64,000 nt of DNA from Hyphomicrobiales bacterium (GTDB taxonomy: Bacteria; Pseudomonadota; Alphaproteobacteria; Rhizobiales; Beijerinckiaceae), in NCBI GenBank assembly GCA_947455995.1, contig CANGQA010000003.1:1-64000 (forward strand). Reading direction: 5' to 3'. The notes beneath the pieces are model-generated. The model was not told the origin of the DNA and made no database searches. It saw only the letters and a list, made by a program, of their open reading frames with translations. This document shows, in pieces, positions 55,250 to 62,949 of the stretch; position 1 is the stretch's first letter; each line of letters starts with the position of its first letter. The position numbers and the translations under genes were made by a program.

Positions 55250-56551
55250 TCAAAGCGTATAGCCGCGCTCGCCATGCTGGGTCAGATCCAACCCTTCGTC
55301 GATATCATCATGGCTGGCGCGCAGGCCAAGAGTGGCTTTAAGTGCCAGCATCAGCCCCGCAGAGGCGATAGCGGACCAGATCATGACACTGGCCACGCCG
55401 ATCACCTGTGTCTGGAACTGGCTCCACATGCTGCCATCGGCACCGTAGCCCACCCCGCCGAGCGTTGGATGCGCCAAAAAGGCCACCATCAAAGTCCCTA
55501 AAATCCCGCCGACCCCATGCACAGCAAACACATCCAGCGAGTCATCAACAAACCAGCGGTGCTTGACGACATCAACCGCCACAAAACAGACCAGCGCACC
55601 GCTGACGCCCAAAATGACCCCACCCATTGGTCCGATAAACCCTGAGGCCGGTGTCACTGTCGCCAAACCGGCCACCACGCCTGTCACTGTGCCGACCATG
55701 CTGGGGCGGCCGAAGCGGATCCATTCCAGCGCCATCCAAACCAGACCCGCCACCGATGCCGACATATGGGTGACCAGGATCGCCATGCCTGCCGCGCCAT
55801 CCGCAGTCAAGGCAGACCCACCGTTAAAACCGTACCATCCCATCCACAACATTCCTGCACCAATCATCGTCATACCGGGATTGTGCGGCGGACGCAGTTC
55901 TTTCGGGAAACCATCACGAGGGCCCAGCAGATAAGCCACAACCAAAGCCGATGTCCCGGCTGTGGCATGAACCACCAGGCCGCCAGCAAAATCCATCACA
56001 GCGCGTTGCATCAACCAGCCTCCACCCCAGACCCAATGGGTCACGGGCGCATAGACCAAGATCAGCCACAGCCCGCTGAATGCCACCACAGAGCCAAACC
56101 GCATCCTCTCGGGAAAAGCACCGATAATCAAAGCAGGAGTGATCACGGCAAAGGTCATCTGGAACACGAAAAAAACGCTCTCGGGCAGGGTTCCATTGAG
56201 ATCATCACGCCCCACTCCGCGCAAAAAGGCTTTGGAGAGATCTCCGATCAACGCTCCGCCTTCGGCAAAAGAGAGGCTGTAGGCACAAGCCAGCCACAAG
56301 ACCGAGGACAGGCAGGCAATCACAACGCACTGCATCATGACCGATAAGACGTTTTTGGCCCTGACCAGCCCGCCATAAAACATGGCCAGCCCCGGCAGGG
56401 TCATAAACAGCACCAAGGCAGAGGCAGTCAGTATCCATGCCGTATTGGCACCATCTAATTTGGTGGTTTCACCCGCAGCACTCGGCATGACACCAAGCAA
56501 GACAACAGCAACAGAGCAGCACAGCACGGTCAAAATTCGGTCAACGAACAT
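55250..56551 (-). CDS. amt: Ammonium transporter (Amt family)
   Basis: 433 residues from the ATG at 56551 (GAGGGGGATAG upstream); a longer start adds 16 residues without similarity. A signal peptide (about 1-26) precedes TM1. Amt motifs: LFMTLPGLAMFYGGLVRAKNVLS, YAPVTHWVWGGGW, VVHATAGTSALVVAYLLG with the first pore His, and VFAVHGVGGILGTL with the second. The usual glnK gene is not adjacent; the next gene upstream is an exported protein. A nitrogen-regulated promoter could not be found by eye. Confidence 0.92.
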   Translation of the reverse strand: MFVDRILTVLCCSVAVVLLGVMPSAAGETTKLDGANTAWILTASALVLFMTLPGLAMFYGGLVRAKNVLSVMMQCVVIACLSSVLWLACAYSLSFAEGGALIGDLSKAFLRGVGRDDLNGTLPESVFFVFQMTFAVITPALIIGAFPERMRFGSVVAFSGLWLILVYAPVTHWVWGGGWLMQRAVMDFAGGLVVHATAGTSALVVAYLLGPRDGFPKELRPPHNPGMTMIGAGMLWMGWYGFNGGSALTADGAAGMAILVTHMSASVAGLVWMALEWIRFGRPSMVGTVTGVVAGLATVTPASGFIGPMGGVILGVSGALVCFVAVDVVKHRWFVDDSLDVFAVHGVGGILGTLMVAFLAHPTLGGVGYGADGSMWSQFQTQVIGVASVMIWSAIASAGLMLALKATLGLRASHDDIDEGLDLTQHGERGYTL

Positions 56552-56901
56552 GGTCACTATCCCCCTCGGCATGTTCTGTGTGATGGCCGCTTGTCTCATT
56601 GTACAAGAAAACGGCAGTTGCTGCTCTATAAAGAAACAAATGCATTTTTTCTAGAAAACCCGAGGGATTTTCTGCTGTTTTTATAGTCAAATTCAATTTT
56701 TTTGCCCAAAAATTACGCATTTTTTTAAAATGAGCAGCCTGTTCCTTCGTACGGTTTCGCCACATTTGCTCTTATTGTTTAGTGATCACGTTAAAGCGTT
56801 TCTGGGACAAACGCTGCAGATGACGCGGACATCGGGTTGGATCGGCACTGCTCTGAAATTCTTGTTCAAGGCTCTTCAGAAGTGACTCGGAGAATTTGGT
56901 G
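56552..56901. promoter_or_regulatory. AT-rich divergent intergenic region
   Basis: Divergent promoter space for amt (minus) and the exported gene at 56902 (plus). It contains an imperfect inverted repeat at 56653-56673: AGAAAACCC, two bases, then GGG, one extra A, and TTTTCT. The sequence around 56640-56730 is AT-rich. No sigma-54 box was recognised. No gene is supported here. Confidence 0.35.
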
Positions 56902-57378
56902 ATGCGTATTTTCGAACCCATTCTGTTGGCTTCATTAGCACTGGCTGCCCCAGCGGGCTTTGTCGGTGCGGCTTATGTGGGACCTGATTTTATCAGTGCC
57001 GATTTCAACGGCTTCGACCTTTCCGGTATCAAATTCGCCCCGGACAGCGCCTACAGAACAGACAACGCCTCATCGGGCAAAAAGCCCAAACCGAAAAAAT
57101 CGGTTTTGCCCCCCGATGGTCCAGGCCTGCGCGGTGCGACCATGCCGCATTGCAGCCCGGGTTTTTATACGGCAGGCTATGAATGCAAGATTTCCCCGCC
57201 CGACTTTTATGTCCCTGTTGGAGCGATCTATCCAATCCGTTGCCCGCCAGAAACCTATACACCAGCGGGAGCGCAATCGAAGGGGCAATGTCTGAATAGG
57301 AAGAGCAATGACGGATTTTGGGCCCAGAGCAAAACAGGGATCAAAAACGCCCTCACCACGACCAGGATATCGCTATGA
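56902..57378 (+). CDS. Unknown exported protein
   Basis: 158 residues from the ATG at 56902. Residues 1-25 form a signal peptide (MRIFEPILLASLALAAPAGFVGA). A Lys/Pro-rich linker (GKKPKPKKSVLPP) leads into a Cys-containing domain: MPHCSPGFYTAGYECKISPPDFY, then IRCPPETYTPAGAQSKGQCLN. The spaced Cys-Pro-x-Tyr-Thr pattern resembles short EGF- or ephrin-like repeats with disulfides. No named family. Nothing around it hints at its role. Confidence 0.6.
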   Translation: MRIFEPILLASLALAAPAGFVGAAYVGPDFISADFNGFDLSGIKFAPDSAYRTDNASSGKKPKPKKSVLPPDGPGLRGATMPHCSPGFYTAGYECKISPPDFYVPVGAIYPIRCPPETYTPAGAQSKGQCLNRKSNDGFWAQSKTGIKNALTTTRISL

Positions 57379-57950
57379 AAGACGATATCCACAAGATTTT
57401 TGACCGGCCCGAAAATAAACTGCCGGATCAACCCCCTGTTATTAAACAGATAATTTTTTTAAACGACATCCCGCGCCTTTGGCACGGGAAATGCAGATAC
57501 CTTCCCGAAATCAATAAGGTATCTGACCATGGCTGCAACCCGTCCACTTCCCCACAGGCAACTGACCCTGAAATCAGACCAACTGGTTCCAAAAACAGGT
57601 GCTCAGATTATTGATCTGTCGGCTTATTTTGCACTGGTTGGCAGCCAGCACAAACCAGGGATAGAGCATCAAAAATTAGCGGAGCGTGCTCCCAACTACC
57701 CACACAAACTGCAAGGCAAGGCAGTCCGGTTTTTTCAGGGCCAGGAAGAGTTGCACCTGACCAACAAGCAGTAATTGCTTTCTTTATTTGACCTTCGAGC
57801 CAACAATTGTCGCCACCACTCCGGGCGGATTGGACAAGCGGGCCGAATTGCCGCAAACAGTCTCTTGTTGCAGAACCGTGCCGCACTATCTCGGCTCGAT
57901 GCACATTCGCGCTTTCCTGCAGATCCATGATGGACGATCAAAGGCCAGTT
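57379..57950. other. Mostly non-coding region before the NCS1 permease gene
   Basis: About 570 bases with no strong gene. A weak open frame at 57529-57774 is listed separately. No TPP riboswitch elements (CTGAGA and the conserved arm) were found, arguing against a thiamine-precursor permease. The permease has its own RBS, AAAGG, 6 bases before the ATG at 57951. Confidence 0.4.
57529..57774 (+). CDS. Possible small unknown protein
   Basis: 81 residues (MAATRPLPHRQLTLKSDQLV at the start) with an AAGG element 11 bases before the ATG. Hydrophilic and basic, with no signal or recognised domain. The lack of similarity to anything I know and the overlap with another weak frame make it doubtful. Confidence 0.3.
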   Translation: MAATRPLPHRQLTLKSDQLVPKTGAQIIDLSAYFALVGSQHKPGIEHQKLAERAPNYPHKLQGKAVRFFQGQEELHLTNKQ

Positions 57951-59222
57951 ATGACAGATCACCCCGCCTCCCCGATCAATGAAGCCCTTGCTCCAGTGAG
58001 CACTTCAGCCCGTGCCCTGGACGGCATGTCGCACGTCTCTTTATGGTTCAGCCTTGGTGTCGGCCTGCTTGTCATCCAGATGGGAGCCTATCTGGTCCCT
58101 GTCATGGGTCCGAAAGATGCCATGATGGCCATTGTGCTTGGCTCGATCATCGGATCAGGCTTGCTGGCATGGACTGCCAAACTCGGAACCGATACCGGCT
58201 TGTCGAGTGCTGGACTGATCCACCATGTCTATGGCAGCGGTTTTGCCCGCTTGCCGATTGTGCTCAACATTGTGCAGCTGGTCGGCTGGACCACGTTCGA
58301 GCTGGTCGTGATGCGCGATGGCACCACGGCAATCGGCGCACGCATGTTCGACCTTCACCCGGAAAGCCCGCTGGCGCTTGTTGTCACCACGCTGCTTTGG
58401 GGGAGTGTCTTGAGCCTGTTGATGCTCGGGTCGATGCTGTCGCTGGTCCGCAATGTCGTCAACCGTTTCGGCCTGCCACTGGTCATCGCTTCACTTGTCT
58501 GGTTGAGCTGGCAGTTTATCGGCAAGCTGATGGCGCAAGATGCACAGGCCTTCTGGAACCGCCCAAGCACCGGTGAAATGGGGCTGCTAACCGCTCTGGA
58601 TCTGGTGATTGCCATGCCGGTTTCATGGTTGCCGCTGGTGGCCGATTATGCCCGCTTCGGGCGCTCCGGTGGCTCGACAATGCGCGGGACATGGATTGGC
58701 TATGCCATTGCCAATATCTGGTGCTACGGTTTGGGCATTGTCGTGGCCAGTCTGTCGGAGCCGGATGCCAATCTGGTCAATACCCTGCTTCTGGCGCAAG
58801 GCGGCTTGCTGGCACTGGGCCTGATCCTGCTTGATGAATTGGACAATGCCTATGGCGATGTCTATTCGGGGTCGGTCTCCTCGCATGCGCTGTTTCCAAC
58901 CGTATCGATCCGTCAGTGGGGCTTGGCTATTGCCATCCTGTGCACGGGACTGGCGATGTTGCTGCCGATGCATGCGCTGGAGCCGTTCCTGCTGTTGCTC
59001 AGTTCGATTTTCGTGCCGCTTTACGGGGTCATTTTGGGGCGGATGGCCTTCAGCCCTGGCCAACAAGCCCGGGAAAAGTCCTTCGATGTCGCCGCTGCCG
59101 TCATCTGGCTGTCAGGCATTGCCTGTTTCCACGGGGCCGCCCAGTGGGCCCCGCAATTCGGTTCGGCACTGCCAAGCCTGATCCTGACCTTCGGCGCCGC
59201 GTATGTGACGCGTCCCAGATAA
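57951..59222 (+). CDS. NCS1-family permease (cytosine/purine permease type)
   Basis: 423 residues from the ATG at 57951 (AAAGG before it). About 12 hydrophobic segments. It starts GMSHVSLWFSLGVGLLVIQMGAYLVP, and the family region LDLVIAMPVSWLPLVADYARFGRSG near 240 is clear. NCS1 transporters move nucleobases, hydantoins, pyridoxine or thiamine precursors with H+ or Na+. It converges on the gallate-type catabolic genes, so uptake of an aromatic or heterocyclic substrate for that pathway is possible but not shown. Confidence 0.82.
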   Translation: MTDHPASPINEALAPVSTSARALDGMSHVSLWFSLGVGLLVIQMGAYLVPVMGPKDAMMAIVLGSIIGSGLLAWTAKLGTDTGLSSAGLIHHVYGSGFARLPIVLNIVQLVGWTTFELVVMRDGTTAIGARMFDLHPESPLALVVTTLLWGSVLSLLMLGSMLSLVRNVVNRFGLPLVIASLVWLSWQFIGKLMAQDAQAFWNRPSTGEMGLLTALDLVIAMPVSWLPLVADYARFGRSGGSTMRGTWIGYAIANIWCYGLGIVVASLSEPDANLVNTLLLAQGGLLALGLILLDELDNAYGDVYSGSVSSHALFPTVSIRQWGLAIAILCTGLAMLLPMHALEPFLLLLSSIFVPLYGVILGRMAFSPGQQAREKSFDVAAAVIWLSGIACFHGAAQWAPQFGSALPSLILTFGAAYVTRPR

Positions 59223-59230
59223 CCGACCGG

Positions 59231-59261
59231 AAAGCCTGCTCCAGCAAAAGAGCGGGCTTTT
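59231..59261. terminator. Hairpin terminator between the permease and galC
   Basis: AAAGCCTGCTC (59231-59241) pairs with GAGCGGGCTTT (59250-59260) with one T-G wobble, around an 8-base loop. A short T/A-rich stretch follows. It can stop transcripts of the permease gene on the plus strand and, having A-rich arms, may act in both directions. Confidence 0.75.
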
Positions 59262-59281
59262 ATCATGATCACGCCTGAGGG

Positions 59282-59974
59282 TTACAGATCGTCGAGATGG
59301 TCGACATAGACCAGACCGGCTTTGGCGAGCGGTTCCCGCATCTTGTACATATCAAGGCCCAACACGCCAGAGGCGAGCTGGCGGCGCTTGTCTTCCTCGT
59401 TGGCCTTGCGTTGAGCCGCCTTGTCGGCGGTCGCTTTGGCCTGGGCCAGCGGTACCACCACCACTCCGTCATCATCGGCCACGATCACATCTCCGGCACG
59501 GATAGCGGCTCCGGCACAGACAATCGGCACGTTGACCGCACCCAAAGTGGCTTTTACGGTTCCCTTGGCCGAGATCGCCTTGGACCAGACTGGAAAGCCC
59601 ATCTGCTTGAGCGTACGGACATCACGGCATCCGGCATCAATGATCAAGCCTTTCACGCCCCGGGACTGCAAGGATGTGGCAAGCAGGTCACCGAACATGC
59701 CATCGCTGTTGTCGGTCGTGACCGCCACCACCAGCACATCACCGGGCTGGCATTGCTCGACCGCGACATGCAGCATCCAGTTATCACCGGGCTGTGCCAG
59801 CACCGTCACGGCACTGCCGGCAATCGCCGCCCCCGCCCAGACAGGCCGCATATAGGGCTGCATCAATCCGATACGGCCCATGCTCTCATGCACGCTCGAC
59901 ACGCCATATTCAGCCAAAGCGGCAGCAATGGCAGGATCAACGCGATGGTGATTGCGGACAACTACGGTTTTCAT
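59282..59974 (-). CDS. galC: 4-carboxy-4-hydroxy-2-oxoadipate aldolase (GalC/LigK, RraA-like)
   Basis: 230 residues from the ATG at 59974, which overlaps the galB stop (ATGA). The RraA-fold motifs are clear: [56 protein letters not shown], and [17 protein letters not shown]. The enzyme cleaves 4-carboxy-4-hydroxy-2-oxoadipate into pyruvate and oxaloacetate, the last step of the gallate and protocatechuate-4,5 pathways. It also decarboxylates oxaloacetate. Its role is supported by adjacent galB- and galD-like genes. Confidence 0.88.
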   Translation of the reverse strand: MKTVVVRNHHRVDPAIAAALAEYGVSSVHESMGRIGLMQPYMRPVWAGAAIAGSAVTVLAQPGDNWMLHVAVEQCQPGDVLVVAVTTDNSDGMFGDLLATSLQSRGVKGLIIDAGCRDVRTLKQMGFPVWSKAISAKGTVKATLGAVNVPIVCAGAAIRAGDVIVADDDGVVVVPLAQAKATADKAAQRKANEEDKRRQLASGVLGLDMYKMREPLAKAGLVYVDHLDDL

Positions 59975-60699
59975 ACCAACTCCTCCAGCACCATCGGAAA
60001 CAGGCGTTGATAGGCCTCGCCATAGGTCATGGCCCGGCCTGAATTTCGGCCGCCCTGCATGCCGCGATTGAGGGCAACGCGGGTGTAATAATCCCAAAGA
60101 TGCTTTTGCGCCGAAAGCACCTCGAACGCCTTGCGCTTGATGTCCCAGACATCGTCGATATTGAGGATCAGATTGGGTTTGTAGTTGCACTGCTCGGGCT
60201 GGTGCGGCTCGAACAAGAACACCGGCGGGGCGGCATAGGCGCGCGTGGGATCAGGCTTGTGTCCTGCCGCTTGCGCGATAATCCGCGCTTCCTGGGCAAA
60301 GCGCGTCGCTTCGGGATGATCGAGATTGTAGGGATCTTCCAGCGAATGGGTCAGCACGAAAGACGGGTTCAACTCGTGCATCACATCAATGGCCCGGTCC
60401 ATCATGGCGGGCGTGGTGTGCAATGGATAATCTCCCGCATCGAAAAATTCGATCTCGGCTCCCAAAATACGGGCAGCCGTTTCTGCCTCGGCCTGACGCT
60501 GGGCCTTGACCTCTTCCAGTGTCACCCCTGCCTGTTTCCAGGCCCATTGGCTCTCGCCGCGTTCGCCAAACGACAGGCAAAGGATCTTCATCCGGTAGCC
60601 TTTGGCGTGATGCAGGGCAATGGCTCCACCGGCCCGCCACACAAAATCTCCGGGATGGGCGGTAATCACCAAGCCACTTTTGCCCTTGCTCATTGTCAT
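59971..60699 (-). CDS. galB: 4-oxalomesaconate hydratase, PIG-L/LmbE type (GalB-like)
   Basis: 242 residues from the ATG at 60699 (AAAGGAG upstream); an ATG two codons further in is also possible. Zinc-site pattern [16 protein letters not shown] replaces the AHPDDE of PIG-L deacetylases, as in Pseudomonas putida Gal[15 protein letters not shown] supplies the HxxH-like motif. GalB hydrates 4-oxalomesaconate to 4-carboxy-4-hydroxy-2-oxoadipate. It lies between galD (22 bases away) and galC (overlapping), so the three lower-pathway steps are in one unit. Confidence 0.85.
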   Translation of the reverse strand: MTMSKGKSGLVITAHPGDFVWRAGGAIALHHAKGYRMKILCLSFGERGESQWAWKQAGVTLEEVKAQRQAEAETAARILGAEIEFFDAGDYPLHTTPAMMDRAIDVMHELNPSFVLTHSLEDPYNLDHPEATRFAQEARIIAQAAGHKPDPTRAYAAPPVFLFEPHQPEQCNYKPNLILNIDDVWDIKRKAFEVLSAQKHLWDYYTRVALNRGMQGGRNSGRAMTYGEAYQRLFPMVLEELV

Positions 60700-60721
60700 G
60701 TTCTCCTTTGCAGTCGCTGTG

Positions 60722-61816
60722 TCATACATCCCAACGCGGAAAAACCGTGCCGTCAAACAATTTACGGGCGGTGCGCAACAAGCCCGCCTGCACTACCTTC
60801 ACGCCCGCACCCTCGCCTTCCAGCGTGAGCCTGACTGAAAATTCTCCCGTAGGGTGCTCAACCGAAATCACCTTGATCCCCCCCTCCGGCAAGAGAGCGA
60901 GCGCATGGGCGGGCGAGCCAGGCAACACACAAGCCGTTGCCACCGTGACGGCCGCAAACACGCCGATCGAGGCATGGCATTCATGCGGAATGAACGAGCG
61001 GGTCGCAATATTGCCACCTGCTTGTGGAGCCGCCACCAAAATCACTTTGGGGACCACCTTTTCCCTCACATCGCCCAAATGCATCAAGGGACCGGCTGCA
61101 AGCCTGATCTCTTCAAGACGCGCTTTTAAAACACTGTCCTGATCCAACTGGTCACGCGGCTCATAGCCGGTACGCCCGACCGATGAGGCCGCCAGCACAA
61201 TCACCGGCATACCGTTGTCGATCAGCGTGACATCAACCCCCGCCACCCGATCGACGCTGCGGCCAGTCGGCAACAAGGCCCCGCACACCGAACCTTCGGC
61301 ATCGAGAAAATCAATAGAAATCGGGGAGGAAAAACCCGGCACGCCGTCAATCCTTGCTGTTCCGGCCTCATTCACCACACCGTCATGGGTCTCGATCACC
61401 AGATCGGCAACTGTTCCGGTATTCAAGGTGCGCACCCGCACCCGTGTCTGCGGATCGGTGGCCTGCACCAGGCCACGCTCGATGGCAAAGGGGCCGACAC
61501 CGGCCAGAATATTGCCGCAATTGGGCGTGGTATCGACCATTGGACGATCAACCGAGACTTGGCAGAACAGATAGTCGATATCAATTCCAGGTTCGCTCGA
61601 GCGCGAGATCACCGCCACTTTACTGGTCAGCGGATGCCCGCCGCCGACACCATCAATCTGGCGTGGATCGGGCGAACCCATCACCGACAACAGCACGGCA
61701 TCCCGCCTGGCAGGGTCTTGGGGCAGATCATCGGCCAGAAAATAGGCGCCCTTGGATGTGCCGCCCCGCATCAACATGCAGGCAATACCCGACCGATCAC
61801 CTCTTGAGCTGGTCAT
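60722..61816 (-). CDS. galD: 4-oxalomesaconate tautomerase (GalD, PrpF family)
   Basis: 364 residues from the ATG at 61816 (AGGGAGAG upstream). PrpF-type isomerase signature: MLMRGGTSKGAYFLADDLP, QIDGVGGGHPLTSKVAVIS, TPNCGNILAGVGPFAIE with a catalytic Cys, and IPHECHASIGVFAAVTVATAC with a second. GalD converts the keto to the enol form of 4-oxalomesaconate for GalB. Other PrpF members isomerise aconitates, so the exact substrate is inferred from the galB-galC neighbours. It is first of the three-gene unit, and divergent from a dioxygenase gene. Confidence 0.88.
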   Translation of the reverse strand: MTSSRGDRSGIACMLMRGGTSKGAYFLADDLPQDPARRDAVLLSVMGSPDPRQIDGVGGGHPLTSKVAVISRSSEPGIDIDYLFCQVSVDRPMVDTTPNCGNILAGVGPFAIERGLVQATDPQTRVRVRTLNTGTVADLVIETHDGVVNEAGTARIDGVPGFSSPISIDFLDAEGSVCGALLPTGRSVDRVAGVDVTLIDNGMPVIVLAASSVGRTGYEPRDQLDQDSVLKARLEEIRLAAGPLMHLGDVREKVVPKVILVAAPQAGGNIATRSFIPHECHASIGVFAAVTVATACVLPGSPAHALALLPEGGIKVISVEHPTGEFSVRLTLEGEGAGVKVVQAGLLRTARKLFDGTVFPRWDV

Positions 61817-61981
61817 CTGCTTCTCTCTCCCTGCTGTGCCGTTTGCCGGTCTGTGAGCATCAAGCAATATAAACTGATCCAAGACTGATCAAGGCACAAA
61901 GTACAAATCATGATTTTGCACCGTGACAGCTTGATTCATTGTCCCAAAGCAGGCTCAATAAATCAAACAACGGAGAATACA

Positions 61982-62941
61982 ATGAACGACCCGACCGAAC
62001 CCTGTCATGATATTGCCCATCTCGGCCATGTCGAAATGTTTACCCCCAAACTGGCCGAAAGTGTCCATTTCTTCGTCAATGTGCTGGGCTTGACCGAAAG
62101 CGGACGCGAGGGGGACAGTGTCTATCTGCGCGGCTGGGATGATTACGAATTTCACACGCTGAAACTGACCGCCTCCCATACATCGGGCATGGGCCACGTG
62201 GCGTGGCGGACCATGAGCCAGCAAGCTCTCGAACGGCGCGTGAAAGTATTGCAAGCCAAAGGCTGGGGTGTCGGCTGGACCGATGGCGATCTCGGCCACG
62301 GCCCTTCCTACCGGGCACGCACACCGGATGGCCACCCCATCGAACTCTATTACGATACCACATGGTATGAGGCGCCCGAAGCGCTCAAACCCGCTTTGAA
62401 AAATCAGGCTATGAAATACCCAGCGCGGGGCTGCAATGCCCGCCGGATCGACCATCTGAACCTGTTGGTGCTGGATGTAGCGGAAACACGGGTTTTCTTT
62501 GAACAGGGCATGGGCATGCGGCTGACCGAACAGATCGTGCTGGATGACGGTACCGAGGCCGGAGCATGGATGACCGCCACCAACAAGACCTATGATATTG
62601 CCTTCACCAAGGACAATACCGGCGTGGCCGGGCGCTTCCACCACCTGACCTATGCGCTTGATTGCCGTGAGGATATTTTACGCGCTGCCGATGTGTTTCT
62701 GGAAAACGGTGTGTTTATCGAAACAGGGCCTCATAAACATGCCGTGCAGCAAACCTTCTTCCTTTATGTGTGGGAGCCGGGGGGCAATCGGGTGGAACTG
62801 GCCAATGCTGGAGCCAGACTGATGCTGGCTCCCGACTGGAAGCCGATCCGCTGGACACAGACCGAACGCGCCAAGGGACAGGCGTGGGGCTTGAAAACGG
62901 TCGAGAGCTTCCACACCCACGGCACGCCGCCAGTGGAATAA
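61982..62941 (+). CDS. Type I extradiol dioxygenase (catechol 2,3-dioxygenase-like) with altered acid-base residue
   Basis: 319 residues from the ATG at 61982 (GGAG upstream). Two VOC modules: LGHVEMFTPKLAESVHFFVNVLGL and RIDHLNLLVLDVAETRVFF. Fe(II) ligands are predicted at His158, His221 (GRFHHLTYAL) and Glu272 (GGNRVELAN). His253 and Tyr262 also match conserved active-site positions. The usual second-sphere acid-base His before D(I/V)AF is Tyr204 here (NKTYDIAF). The gene is divergent from galD, so it is the probable ring-opening enzyme for the pathway, in place of the type II gallate or protocatechuate dioxygenase normally expected. Substrate uncertain. Confidence 0.85.
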   Translation: MNDPTEPCHDIAHLGHVEMFTPKLAESVHFFVNVLGLTESGREGDSVYLRGWDDYEFHTLKLTASHTSGMGHVAWRTMSQQALERRVKVLQAKGWGVGWTDGDLGHGPSYRARTPDGHPIELYYDTTWYEAPEALKPALKNQAMKYPARGCNARRIDHLNLLVLDVAETRVFFEQGMGMRLTEQIVLDDGTEAGAWMTATNKTYDIAFTKDNTGVAGRFHHLTYALDCREDILRAADVFLENGVFIETGPHKHAVQQTFFLYVWEPGGNRVELANAGARLMLAPDWKPIRWTQTERAKGQAWGLKTVESFHTHGTPPVE

Positions 62942-62949
62942 GCGGCACT

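Noticed and set aside
57375-57614. Small open frame overlapping the stop of the exported protein gene
   Set aside because: The ATG overlaps the upstream stop, but the product is polar, lacks any signal or motif, and overlaps another weak frame; not enough support.
57379-57950. TPP riboswitch controlling the NCS1 permease
   Set aside because: No CTGAGA or matching conserved arm was found, so a CytX-like thiamine-precursor role is not supported.
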